From CAYJAZ01 sp964369185 (GTDB lineage: Bacteria; Desulfobacterota; Desulfovibrionia; Desulfovibrionales; Desulfovibrionaceae): a stretch of DNA of 64,000 nt. Below, piece by piece: positions 45,231 to 53,512 of this stretch. The notes below the pieces were generated by a model that saw only the letters and a program-made list of their open reading frames with translations, did not search any database and was not told where the DNA came from. The DNA is taken from positions 31,248-95,247 of the forward strand of contig CAYJEN010000002.1 in NCBI GenBank assembly GCA_964369185.1, read 5' to 3'. Every line of letters begins with the position of its first letter. Position 1 is the first letter of the stretch. The position numbers and the translations under genes were made by a program.

Positions 45231-47687
45231 ATGCAAAGTAAAAATGCTTTATCAAATTTGAAAAATCGTTATATGGCGGTGTTAAAAAAATGTAATTTGC
45301 TGAATGTTTTTGGTTCACTTGCGGTGGTGAGTGCGCTTTCAATCGGGCTTGTAGGAAATGTGAATACTGCTTTTGCGGATGTAATAAACCCTGAAAACTC
45401 CTCAATTCCTATTATGAACGCAACTGATTATGGTGACCCAATTCTTACAAACAATGGTACAATTACTGGTAGTGATGTTAGTGGTCTTATACATGGAATG
45501 TATGGGAATCACTCTTCAGTTTCTATAAGTTACATTTTCATTAACAATGACTTAATTAGTATTGATTATACAGCAGCAGCCAGTGCCTCTGTCTATGGTA
45601 TGTTTGCTGGTGACAGGGGCAACCATATATTAACAAATAATGATACAATTACTGCTACTGCAACAGGCGTAACAACAAATACCTCTTCTGCCTTTGCCAA
45701 TGTCCGTGGTATGAATGCTACTGGCACAGGCAACCATACATTAACAAATAGTGGCACAATTACTGCTACTGCAACAGGCGGAACATCAGAATCTTCTTCT
45801 GCCTATGCCAATGTCCATGGTATGAATGCTACTGGCACAGGCAACCATACATTAACAAATAGTGGCACAATTACTGCTACTGCAACAGGCGGAACATCAG
45901 AATCTTCTGAGGCCTATGCCTATGCCTATGGTATGGAAGCTCAGGATATAGGCAACCGTACATTAACAAATAGTGGCACAATTACTGCTACTGCAACAGG
46001 CGGAACAGCAGAATCTTCTTATGCCTTTGCCCATGGTATGCGTATTTTTGATGCTACTGACAGTGAAGTAACAAACAGTAATGCAATTACTGTTACTGCA
46101 ACAGGCGGAACATCAAAATCTTCTTCTGCCTCTGCCTCTGCTTATGGTATGCATATTGTTAGTGATGGCAACAATAAAATAACAAATAGTGGCACAATTA
46201 CTGTTACTGCAACAGGCGGAACATCAGAATCTTCTCATGCCTCTGCCTCTGCCTATGGTATGTATCTAGGTAGTAGCACTAACACTTTATTAAATAACTT
46301 TGGCACTATTAATGTAAGTGCTTCTGTGCAAAAAGATGCTGCAAATGCAAGAACCTATGAAGCTTATGGAAGTAGCTTCACAGTAGGCACTTGGGCAACC
46401 ACTTTGCGTGATTGGAGCGCAAATGACGCTGTTTTTGGATTGTATAATGGTCGAACAATCACTTTTGGTGAGGGGTCAACAGGTGCAACATTAATTCTTC
46501 GTGCTGATGATAGAACCGTGTTTGGTGAAGAATATTATGTAGCAAATATGGTGGCTATTGATGACGTTCAACAGATGCAGTTTGAAACAGGAAAAATTGA
46601 AGGTTCAATAGCAGAAGTAAAAACAGAAGTAGATTTTTTAACAGCAAATCTTAATAATTCAGACCTTGACAATCCAACTGTAAGTCTTTCACTTAATCTC
46701 TCTGCTTCTGATTTTCCAACTCAAGCTATTACAGGGCAAAGCTTAAATGGCAATCTTGCTCACATTGCAGGTGTAAATGATGTAACGAAAAACGCTATTG
46801 CAAATGTGTATAATAGAGCATTTGGTTTTGAAGAAGTTGTAAGTGCAGATAGCACAGGGCTTTCAGCAGGTTCAACAAAAATTAATCCTTGGACTGTTTT
46901 TGCAACAACTTACGGCTCTTACACCGATAATAATGAATATAATTATAATTCAGGTTCATTCGGTGTAACAGGCGGTATTACTTATAACTTTAATGAACAA
47001 TTTGCACTTGGTGGGCATTTAAACTTCAATATTGCAAATTCGGATAGCAGTAATTTTGATAGCGATAGTAATTCCTTTGCATTCGGTGCGCATTCTCAAT
47101 ATTTTATCAATCCAAATTGGTACGTGAGCGGAAGCGCAAGCTTTGCTTTTGGCGATAGCGATGTCGAATATACTCAACCAATTGGTGTGGCGAAGGATGA
47201 ATTTAGTTCTTTCTCTGCTTTTGCTTCATTGTCGACAGGTTATGTATATGAAATAAATCAGAATAATATCATCGTTCCTGAGATTGGATTATCGTATCTG
47301 CATGCTGAAAATGATTCATACAGCTTAGATTTCGGTGCAGGAAATGAAATCTATAAATTCGACATGCACAACAATTCTTACGACAATCTTTACGCTGATT
47401 TATCACTCACATGGCAAGGTAATTATAATCTAAGCTCAAGCACTCTTTCTCCGAGCGTGGGAGTAGGTATTCGCCAAAACTTGACAGCTTCAGATATCGA
47501 CGCAAGTTATGATTTACTCAATACTCGCTTTGATACTACAGTATCTTCAGACGATACCACTTTCCTTGCAAATGCGGGCTTGAAATGGACAAAAGATAAC
47601 TTCACAGTAAGCGCAGATTATGAAGGGGAGTTTGGAAACGAACAGACTTCTCATACAGGTAGCTTGAATTTTACTTATAAATTCTAA
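45231..47687 (+). CDS. Autotransporter with tandem-repeat passenger and C-terminal beta barrel
   Basis: An 818-residue type V secreted protein. The long N-terminal signal (residues 1-49, ending NTAFA) has a charged extension. The passenger holds repeats of 37 residues, each with a TNSGTITATATGGTSESS core, six of them between about residues 130 and 355. The DNA copies at 45756, 45867 and 45978 are nearly identical (111-bp spacing). The last ~280 residues form an autotransporter barrel starting at INPWTVFATTYGSY and ending in F after NFTYK. Repeats imply variable length by slippage. The function is probably adhesion or surface display; no enzyme domain is seen. AGGAAGAGTCT precedes the ATG. Confidence 0.9.
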   Translation: MQSKNALSNLKNRYMAVLKKCNLLNVFGSLAVVSALSIGLVGNVNTAFADVINPENSSIPIMNATDYGDPILTNNGTITGSDVSGLIHGMYGNHSSVSISYIFINNDLISIDYTAAASASVYGMFAGDRGNHILTNNDTITATATGVTTNTSSAFANVRGMNATGTGNHTLTNSGTITATATGGTSESSSAYANVHGMNATGTGNHTLTNSGTITATATGGTSESSEAYAYAYGMEAQDIGNRTLTNSGTITATATGGTAESSYAFAHGMRIFDATDSEVTNSNAITVTATGGTSKSSSASASAYGMHIVSDGNNKITNSGTITVTATGGTSESSHASASAYGMYLGSSTNTLLNNFGTINVSASVQKDAANARTYEAYGSSFTVGTWATTLRDWSANDAVFGLYNGRTITFGEGSTGATLILRADDRTVFGEEYYVANMVAIDDVQQMQFETGKIEGSIAEVKTEVDFLTANLNNSDLDNPTVSLSLNLSASDFPTQAITGQSLNGNLAHIAGVNDVTKNAIANVYNRAFGFEEVVSADSTGLSAGSTKINPWTVFATTYGSYTDNNEYNYNSGSFGVTGGITYNFNEQFALGGHLNFNIANSDSSNFDSDSNSFAFGAHSQYFINPNWYVSGSASFAFGDSDVEYTQPIGVAKDEFSSFSAFASLSTGYVYEINQNNIIVPEIGLSYLHAENDSYSLDFGAGNEIYKFDMHNNSYDNLYADLSLTWQGNYNLSSSTLSPSVGVGIRQNLTASDIDASYDLLNTRFDTTVSSDDTTFLANAGLKWTKDNFTVSADYEGEFGNEQTSHTGSLNFTYKF
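45620..46300 (+). repeat. 111-bp tandem repeats inside the autotransporter gene
   Basis: The anchor ACAATTACTG occurs at 45645, 45756, 45867, 45978, 46083 (first base changed) and 46194. Spacings are 111, 111, 111, 105 and 111. The second to fourth units are nearly identical while the outer ones diverge, which suggests recent expansion in the middle. Confidence 0.85.
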
Positions 47688-47718
47688 GAAAGAAAAGTAA
47701 GTAAAAGATAATGAATAA

Positions 47719-47752
47719 AGCCGTTAGGGAAAATATCCTTAACGGCTTCTTC
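47719..47752 (+). terminator. Terminator after the autotransporter gene
   Basis: GCCGTTAGGGA pairs with TCCTTAACGGC (one mismatch), followed by TTCTTC. It is 30 bases after the stop codon. Confidence 0.65.
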
Positions 47753-47786
47753 TTACTTATGAATTGTGATAATTCAAAAATTCATT

Positions 47787-47941
47787 CTAGGGTGTGTTTC
47801 TAAATTCAGAAATTTTGCTCTTTTGACAAGAAAAAGTGATTTTTTATGAAGTGCGGTGTATCAAAACATACATAAACTGAATAAAAAATCCCTTTTAGTT
47901 GAAAATTCCACAAAATCTTTGAATTTGACGACACCATCTAG
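47787..47941. mobile_element. 155-bp MITE-like palindromic element, copy B (core inverted)
   Basis: The same CTAGGGTGTGTTTCTAAATT end starts it and the right end reads ..ACACCATCTAG. Its length equals copy A. The right flank keeps the same orientation as in copy A, but the 53-base core (47838-47890) is the reverse complement of copy A's core, with 51 of 53 bases matching. Confidence 0.7.
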
Positions 47942-48063
47942 AGTGATAATAATAAGTTATGTGTGCTTTCGTCATAAATTTGACAGAGGTGAAAAGTATG
48001 TAAGAAATTATATTGTTTAGAATTGTTTTTTCAGTTGTAATTATATTTTATCACGAGGTGATT

Positions 48064-48423
48064 ATGGTTAAAATTATTAACTGCTCTCCAAATGGCTTAA
48101 AGCCTATTTTTTTTGCCCCTGTTTTATTATTGGCATTGGCATTGCCCATATCTTTTACACCCATGCAGGCAAATGTGTTTATGAGTACGGCTTATGCTTT
48201 TGATCTCTCTGATCTCCCTGTTCCCGGTTGTGACAGTTTAGCAGGCTATTGTGCGGACTATCCAAGCGATGATAAGTATTGCCAACCGGGAACCTCTGCC
48301 CCTGAACTTGAAGGCCTACATCGTGAAAGTATTGATAACCTTCGTCCCGAAATCCAAGGTCCGAATGCTCCCGGCATCATAAATCAAGATACGATCTCTT
48401 ATCAACATACAGAGTCATTTTAA
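48064..48423 (+). CDS. Small secreted hypothetical protein
   Basis: The ATG at 48064, with ACGAGGTGATT before it, gives 119 residues. The signal peptide is clear (PIFFAPVLLLALALPISF with an A-x-A end near residue 42, AYAFD). The mature part is about 75 residues, with four cysteines and many Pro/Gly, and is probably exported. I do not recognise the family. It lies among gene relics and could itself be the start of a truncated surface protein. Confidence 0.45.
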   Translation: MVKIINCSPNGLKPIFFAPVLLLALALPISFTPMQANVFMSTAYAFDLSDLPVPGCDSLAGYCADYPSDDKYCQPGTSAPELEGLHRESIDNLRPEIQGPNAPGIINQDTISYQHTESF

Positions 48424-48496
48424 AAGAACTTTCAGCCTCTGAACCGAGAATGACATAATATCCATTTTTTTCAACTACGCCCGTAATATCCATATT
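48377..48496 (-). pseudogene. Possible antisense gene fragment
   Basis: On the minus strand a 39-codon frame (MDITGVVEKNGYYVILGS..) overlaps the end of the small secreted gene and looks protein-like. It begins next to the glp relic, so it may be the tail of a gene lost in the same rearrangement. No family was recognised; confidence is low. Confidence 0.2.
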
Positions 48497-48514
48497 TGTC
48501 GTAAGAAAATCAGT

Positions 48515-48901
48515 GGCACAAACAGCAGGTGCTTTTATAGGTGGTGTAGTCGTATATCTTATGTTTCTTCCTCATTGGAAAGTTACTGACGATAAAGGTG
48601 CGAAGCAAGCAATATTTTGTACAGTTCGTGCAACCAGTATTTTATAAGAATTTTTATATAAACATTCGACTATAACCTTTATTCCCACAACCGGGCTGGG
48701 TAGAGCATAGTCCTACTGAAATTTTGATACTCAATCAAAAGTTGCTCGTGACTGTTTAAAACATGCAGGCGTAGAAGGCTACGATATTGCTGCTAGCAGA
48801 ACTCTTCTTTATAATATTCATACACAGCAGTGGGATGATGAACTATTAGAAACTTTAGATATTCCACGCTCAATGCTCCCTGAAGTTATGCCATCATCAA
48901 G
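48515..48901 (+). pseudogene. Collapsed partial duplicate of glpF-glpK
   Basis: Four blocks match the intact operon in order with large gaps removed. The first, 48515 onward, equals glpF around 42914-43036. The second (ATTTTATAAGAATTTTTATA..) equals the glpF-glpK junction near 43365-43410. The third equals glpK 43540-43653, and the fourth equals glpK 43981-44095. Identity is high but with substitutions, so the duplication is old enough to have drifted. It cannot encode either protein. Confidence 0.9.
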
Positions 48902-48960
48902 TCTTAGCTTTGAGAGAATTGATATCTCGCTTTGCTAAGAAGCAAAAACAGCAAATATAT

Positions 48961-48997
48961 AAGCCATCTGGGGTATTCCTCAGATGGCTTATTTTTG
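48961..48997 (+). terminator. Terminator after the glp relic
   Basis: AAGCCATCTG pairs with CAGATGGCTT around a 10-base loop, followed by ATTTTTG. Confidence 0.75.
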
Positions 48998-49016
48998 TAA
49001 CACTATCTAGATAAAT

Positions 49017-49238
49017 TTAGAGTGATAATATTAATTTGTGTGTATTTTCATTTATCTCTTCAACACTTACTTGCCAACCATGCTTTTTTGCAGCTCTTGA
49101 GATATTTTCTAAGCTCGCTTCATTATCAACCAGAACATGAAGAGGGCTTGTATCTTTAGCTGTAAGGTATGTATTGACCATCAAAAGTGGTTGCGGACAT
49201 GAAAGACCATTTGTATCAATAGTTGTTATAACGGACAT
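49017..49238 (-). CDS. yedF: TusA/SirA-like protein (YedF type)
   Basis: A 73-residue protein with the family motif GLSCPQPLLM, whose single cysteine carries sulfur or selenium in TusA-like proteins. It is 3 bases downstream of the YedE gene. In selenium-using bacteria YedE and YedF are paired, so a selenium role is likely; sulfur trafficking remains possible. Confidence 0.85.
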   Translation of the reverse strand: MSVITTIDTNGLSCPQPLLMVNTYLTAKDTSPLHVLVDNEASLENISRAAKKHGWQVSVEEINENTHKLILSL

Positions 49239-49241
49239 AAT

Positions 49242-50330
49242 CTACCCCTTTCTGATATAAGTAAAGCCAATGGCAAAACAAAGTGCAAGTGAAATAAGAA
49301 CAGCAGGAATTGAATAATTTCCAATGCCGGCACCACTTGCCGCAACTTGGAAGTTATGGGCCATTGCTGTACCTACAAAAGCTCCGAAAACAAATACAGT
49401 AGCATCATTATTTCCTTCAGCAGAAGCAACTAATTGTCTTGCTGGGCAACCGCCTGATAAAACTAAAGCAAAGCCAACAACAAGCATAGATAGGAAATTC
49501 CATATGCCGTCAGTATGTGCAACCGGTTGATTCTCAAAGCCTAAATGGAAAGCACCAACAAACATATTTCCAAGCACCATAGCAATAAAGAAAGCTACTA
49601 AACCAATGAATAAGTGGAAATATTTGAATAAGAAAATATCTCTCAATCCGCCAACGGTGCAAAATCTACTTCTTTGTGCAATAAAGCCGATTACAAATGC
49701 AATGCCTAAAGAAATAAGTGCAGGCGCGTGCATTGAACCGGGACCTGAAATTGAGTAGAAAATAATTGAGTTAGCAGGTTCACCTTCTTTTTGCGGGAAG
49801 GCAAAATATAAAGCAAGCAAGCCAAGCATAAATAGAGGCATAAGGTATGCTGAAAAGGTTCTTTGATTTGTGTTTCTGCCAAGGTCGAAACCTTTTTTAA
49901 AGAATAGACCACCGATATACACGCCTACTGCCAAACCGGCAAAACCTACAAGAGCATTCAAGTCGCCGCCTGCTAATCTAATTACGGCTCTCCAAGGGCA
50001 ACCTAAAAATACTAATGCACAAAGAGCAGCCATAAACCCTAAAGCAAAACGGATAGCAGGTGACGAACCACCTTTTGACTTAAAGTCTTTAAAGATAAAC
50101 GAAGCAACGAAAGCACCAAATACTAAGCCCATAATTTCTGGTCTAAGATACTGTACAATAGAAGCTCTGTGCAAGCCAATTGCTCCAGCCATATCACGCT
50201 CGAAGCAGTAAGCACAAAAGCCCATGTTAGGCGGATTTCCTAAATATTGTAATACAATAACACAAATACCGATAACTGCACCGGTAATTGCAATACCGAC
50301 TGTACCGGAAAAAAAGTTGTTCTTAAACAT
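49242..50330 (-). CDS. yedE: YedE/YeeE family membrane transporter (putative selenium/sulfur)
   Basis: A 362-residue integral membrane protein with about 10 helices. Two related halves are visible: the first has FCAYCFERDMAGAIGLHR and FLGCPWRAVIRLAGGDLN, the second RSRFCTVGGLRDIFLF and SGGCPARQLVASAEGN. The four Cys-centred motifs are typical of YeeE/YedE thiosulfate channels and YedE selenium proteins. Together with the YedF-like gene it fits the YedE-YedF pair of selenium metabolism. Substrate not proven. Confidence 0.85.
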   Translation of the reverse strand: MFKNNFFSGTVGIAITGAVIGICVIVLQYLGNPPNMGFCAYCFERDMAGAIGLHRASIVQYLRPEIMGLVFGAFVASFIFKDFKSKGGSSPAIRFALGFMAALCALVFLGCPWRAVIRLAGGDLNALVGFAGLAVGVYIGGLFFKKGFDLGRNTNQRTFSAYLMPLFMLGLLALYFAFPQKEGEPANSIIFYSISGPGSMHAPALISLGIAFVIGFIAQRSRFCTVGGLRDIFLFKYFHLFIGLVAFFIAMVLGNMFVGAFHLGFENQPVAHTDGIWNFLSMLVVGFALVLSGGCPARQLVASAEGNNDATVFVFGAFVGTAMAHNFQVAASGAGIGNYSIPAVLISLALCFAIGFTYIRKG

Positions 50331-51049
50331 AGATATCCTTTTATCAAAAGTTTACTGTTAAAATATTTTGTTGATAACAGGCTAATGAGAAAGGATATTT
50401 AAGTTTTTGCAAAACTATAAATTCATTTGATTGAGCGCTTCAAATTTTCACTTGAAGCATCAAATAATTTATATCAAAAATTTGAGAATTATTGTATTAA
50501 TAGCTTATTATGAAAATTTTACTCTAAATCAAATGTTTTTCTTCAAGCAAAGCACTTGAAAAATTACTTTTGTTTAGCCTGTTAGACAACACCACCTGTG
50601 TGTCATTGCAAGCTCGTCAAGTAAAATTATGAATCATAAAGCCTCCTTATGTGTTAGATATGCTAATCTAAACTATTTATCTTGTCAAGTTTGGAGTAAA
50701 AATTATCCTTACTTGTTTTTATTTGAAAATATGCGGAAGGTACTTTTGAACTAAAAAAAGGCAGAAGAATGAATTTGAATATAATTATATCCTATCCTTA
50801 GCTTATAATCACTTAGAAAAATAAGATGAAATTAATCTTTTACTTTGCTATGCATTAAACGTAGGTATAAATAACACCATTTAAGGTTATAAAATAGATT
50901 TTAGATTACTCTTGTCGACTGTATATATTACACTTTTTCTTCAAGTTTTGCCCTGAGTTCAAACGATTGGAACAATTCTTTCAGCAAAGGAAAATCGTAT
51001 AAAGGGAGACGCTGTGCTGAAAAAGTGAATCAAGAATTTAGACTCATGC

Positions 51050-51345
51050 AAGCGGATATGTATAATCTCTATCCTTCGATTGGAGCAGTTAACGCGACAA
51101 GAAGTAAGTATAATTTCGCAATGTTACCGCATGAAAGAACTTAAGAAGGAAAATGCTCGCCTTAAAAAGATGTATGCAGAAACTCAGTTAAAATATGAAA
51201 TCATTCAGAAAGCGCTTGAAAAAAAGTGGTAAAGCCGTCTTCAAGAGTAAAGGTGGCAAAATATATCGTAAGCGAAAAGCACGTTTCTATACGCTTGCCT
51301 TGTGAGTTTTTTGATAAATCGTCATCTAGAGGTATTCCCATAGCG
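51050..51345 (+). pseudogene. IS3-family transposase relic (orfA end and orfB start)
   Basis: The frame from 51131 to 51232 encodes ENARLKKMYAETQLKYEIIQ followed by KALEKKW and a stop, the classic end of IS3-family OrfA (IS2/IS407 type). In the next frame, KPSSRVKVAKYIVSEKHVSI then RLPCEFF is the usual start of OrfB. A frameshift precedes the OrfA part, and orfB is cut at 51345 where the MITE core begins. It is non-functional. Confidence 0.85.
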
Positions 51346-51449
51346 GATTACTTATTTAGTTTATGTATGTTTTGATACGCTGCACTTCATAAAAAATCAC
51401 TTTTCATTGAAAATCCCACAAAATTTCTGAATTTAGAAACACATCCTAA
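51346..51449. mobile_element. Truncated copy C of the MITE-like element
   Basis: Core (51346-51398) and right arm (to AACACATCCTAA at 51449) match copy A in the same orientation and distance (104 bases from core start to end). The left arm is absent; the IS3 relic abuts the core directly. Confidence 0.65.
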
Positions 51450-51479
51450 TAGTATTGAAACACTGCTTGCTTGTAAAAA

Positions 51480-51507
51480 TTGACAAAGAAAATTAAAAAT
51501 GTAAAAT
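51480..51507 (+). promoter_or_regulatory. Promoter of the small ORF/LOR gene pair
   Basis: TTGACA (51480-51485), 16 bases, TAAAAT (51502-51507), about 30 bases before the ATG at 51538. Confidence 0.5.
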
Positions 51508-51537
51508 GTGTCAAATATCTTCTTTGTAAGGGGCAGT

Positions 51538-51717
51538 ATGTCTATATCAAGTTTTCATAGTAAAATCTCTAAGAATGTTTTATCAGGAAGAAGCCCTGTA
51601 ATAGTCAAAGGTATAACGATTTATACCGAAAGAATAGGGAATGCTTCTAAAGCTTATTTTGAAGATACTATCCCTAAGCTATTACAAATTCTTCCTGAAT
51701 CAGAAACGAAGGAATAA
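51538..51717 (+). CDS. Small hypothetical protein
   Basis: The ATG at 51538 follows TAAGGGGCAGT and gives 59 residues (MSISSFHSKISKNVLSGRSP..). No domain is recognised. The promoter upstream and the close neighbour 11 bases downstream suggest translation together with the LOR-like gene. Confidence 0.45.
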   Translation: MSISSFHSKISKNVLSGRSPVIVKGITIYTERIGNASKAYFEDTIPKLLQILPESETKE

Positions 51718-51728
51718 AGATAAACTCT

Positions 51729-52886
51729 ATGACTTTTCTAAAATCTCTTGGAATGAAAATATTGGGAGTAACAATTTGTGCATACTCCGCCTATTACGCC
51801 TGGCATAATTATGGACCTGCCAGTAAAATGATACTGGCGACAATTATGTATGGGATAGGATGTGTTATATATGCATTTTCCTCCGCAAGTACCTATAATA
51901 AAATATGCTCCTCCGCAAAACTGGTCGCAAACCCCAATAGGGTGAGTATTGAAGAACTTTATGAAGTTTTTAAAGATATGGACTCCAGCATGGGTAAACC
52001 ATGGCTTGGAAAGATTAAAACTATTCCGGGTAAGTGTTTGATGTTTGGATCAAATATAAAAGGTGATATTCTTTATATGAGGAAGTTTTTTTGTTGGTTT
52101 TTTATTCACACGGGGCTACTTACCTACTTCGTTGACACACCTGAAAATAGAGAACAGCTCGAAATAAAAAATAGAGAACAGCTCGAAATAAAAAATAAAG
52201 AACGGAACAAAACAAAAAGCAGAGAAAAGCACACGCTAAAGAATTTAGATAGCAAAGAAGGTATGATTTGTTATTCATTGTTAAATCAAACCTTCGTCGA
52301 AAATTTAGCCGATATTTTTAAGGTATATCTGCAAAAAAATGAAATTATTCCTTTCCCCAGTAAGAAGAATATCGGAAGGCTGTATCAATTTGATGAAGCA
52401 TTCAAGCTTACCGGACAAAAATTCTTTCTTCTTGATATGAAAAGGAAACCTTTGTATGTCATAGAAAGTTCTTTTCCTCTTATAAATTTTTCTGTGCAAG
52501 AGTATAGTACAAAAAAAGAAGTTCTCTCCATGCAGAAAAAAGTTTTTGCGTTTATGTCTACCTATACATTTATGCTTGATGGCGAAGAATATGGAGTTTT
52601 TAAACAAAGATTTAATCTTATACGTGATACCTTTGAAATGGATACAAAAGATGGCAAGTTGATTATGTATAATCTCAGTGATAAGCTTGGTACAAATTAC
52701 ATTGTAAAAGTGGATGGTGTGGCTATAGGCTCTATTGCAGACCGTTTTGAGCTTACAGCGCGTAATGTTGTTTTTGATAATTTTGCAATACACGTGCGAG
52801 ATGATAGGTATACAGCTTTACTTGCTGGGCTTGCCGTCATGGCTGTGCGCGAAAAAGCACGTGACAAATCAGGCTCCCCTTTATAG
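51729..52886 (+). CDS. Membrane protein with LURP-one-related (LOR/YxjI-like) C-terminal domain
   Basis: A 385-residue protein. Two hydrophobic helices near the N terminus (about residues 9-24 and 33-51) are followed by a linker with a charged repeat (two copies of the heptad-like NREQLEIK, residues 139-154). The last ~170 residues have the LOR/tubby-like pattern: FFLLDMKRKPLYVIESSF, then FMLDGEEYGVFKQRFNLIR, IVKVDGVAIGSIADRF, and VRDDRYTALLAGLAVMAVREK. Bacterial LOR proteins are poorly understood; scramblase-like lipid binding has been proposed. The gene lies in the accessory region. Confidence 0.6.
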   Translation: MTFLKSLGMKILGVTICAYSAYYAWHNYGPASKMILATIMYGIGCVIYAFSSASTYNKICSSAKLVANPNRVSIEELYEVFKDMDSSMGKPWLGKIKTIPGKCLMFGSNIKGDILYMRKFFCWFFIHTGLLTYFVDTPENREQLEIKNREQLEIKNKERNKTKSREKHTLKNLDSKEGMICYSLLNQTFVENLADIFKVYLQKNEIIPFPSKKNIGRLYQFDEAFKLTGQKFFLLDMKRKPLYVIESSFPLINFSVQEYSTKKEVLSMQKKVFAFMSTYTFMLDGEEYGVFKQRFNLIRDTFEMDTKDGKLIMYNLSDKLGTNYIVKVDGVAIGSIADRFELTARNVVFDNFAIHVRDDRYTALLAGLAVMAVREKARDKSGSPL

Positions 52887-52956
52887 TGCGTTTACTTGTG
52901 TCGGGTTTGCTTATATTTGCATTTCAAGCGCTCCAAAATCCCTTGTAAAATAAACT

Positions 52957-53169
52957 TTGCAGGGGGATTGTTTCATATTAGAAGCTTTAGCAGATGTTGC
53001 GAAAGAAAAAGGCATAAGTCAACTTTCTAGTGAAGCAAGACTTAATCGTGAAAATTTGTATCGAACCCTAAAAGCTGGCGCAAAACCACGATATAGCACA
53101 ATCGAAAAGCTTTTATCTGCTCTTGGAATTGATAGCAAGCTCATTCCAGCAGAAAAGAGAATAGCTTAA
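52957..53169 (+). pseudogene. Relic of a HigA-type addiction-module antitoxin
   Basis: The frame begins with TTG and no ribosome-binding site. It encodes GDCFILEALADVAKEKG, LNRENLYRTLKAGAKPRYS and EKLLSALGI, the C-terminal helix-turn-helix half of the 'addiction module antidote' family (about 100 residues when complete). The N-terminal ~35 residues and the usual upstream RelE/HigB toxin gene are missing, so it is probably a decayed module. Confidence 0.65.
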
Positions 53170-53174
53170 AATCT

Positions 53175-53309
53175 ATGGTTGATTTAAAAGAAGAAAAGCT
53201 CACGTACTATGCTCTTGTGAGCGAGCTTCATTATCAAAAAAGTGTGCTTATTCAGGTGAAATTAAATAAAGTACTTTATATTAGCTGTTGGCAAAAGGTA
53301 AAAATATAA
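53175..53309 (+). CDS. Short ORF after the antitoxin relic
   Basis: A 44-codon frame (MVDLKEEKLTYYALVSELHY..) starting 5 bases after the relic. No ribosome-binding site is clear and no family is recognised; it may be part of the same decayed module. Confidence 0.2.
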   Translation: MVDLKEEKLTYYALVSELHYQKSVLIQVKLNKVLYISCWQKVKI

Positions 53310-53328
53310 ATGTGTATTAAAAATACTC

Positions 53329-53357
53329 TTGATTTTTTACGTCTTATAAATTATCCT
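53329..53357 (+). promoter_or_regulatory. Candidate cas9 promoter
   Basis: TTGATT (53329-53334), 17 bases, TATCCT (53352-53357). Transcription would start near 53364, so the cas9 leader of about 150 bases crosses the whole tracrRNA gene in antisense and includes its terminator hairpin. Confidence 0.4.
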
Positions 53358-53366
53358 ATATCAAAA

Positions 53367-53477
53367 TAGAAAAACCTACATTTTTGTAGGTTTTATTTCC
53401 GAACAACGGAGTCCCAAAGGACGAGTAGAATAAATTCTTATTTGAACTTATAGTGTAGTTTTATATGGTAAAAACTT
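53367..53477 (-). ncRNA. tracrRNA of the type II-A CRISPR system
   Basis: Read on the minus strand. The anti-repeat pairs perfectly with 21 bases of the CRISPR repeat (53450-53470), then a bulge (AAG) and a shorter lower stem (TTCAAA) follow, as in other type II-A duplexes. AAGTTCAAATAAG resembles the equivalent stretch of the Streptococcus tracrRNA. Downstream come hairpins AGAAT/ATTCT (53427-53438), GTCC/GGAC (53411-53422) and CCG/CGG (53399-53409). The last is a terminator stem AAAACCTACA/TGTAGGTTTT (53371-53394) with a T-rich tail. Expected length is about 110 nt. Confidence 0.88.
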
Positions 53478-53483
53478 ACCTTT

Positions 53484-53512
53484 TTTATACCTAAAGCTGA
53501 GGAGAAAGTCAA
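53484..53512 (-). promoter_or_regulatory. tracrRNA promoter overlapping the cas9 ribosome-binding site and start
   Basis: On the minus strand TTGACT (53507-53512) and TATAAA (53484-53489) are exactly 17 bases apart, giving a start near 53477. The -35 box ends one base before the cas9 GTG, and the spacer covers the cas9 GAGGAG sequence. Confidence 0.7.

Larger units (their letters stand above)
50331..51479. other. Gene-poor region upstream of yedE with IS and MITE relics
   Basis: Apart from the IS3 relic (51050-51345) and a truncated MITE (51346-51449) no gene is seen. Inverted repeats GCTTCAA-N8-TTGAAGC (50437-50458) and TTAGAT-N6-ATCTAA (about 50656-50673) may be operators or simple hairpins. 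Confidence 0.5.

Noticed and set aside
53441..53470. An isolated CRISPR repeat upstream of cas9
   Set aside because: Only 21 bases match and the ends differ; the downstream hairpins and terminator on the minus strand show that it is the tracrRNA anti-repeat.
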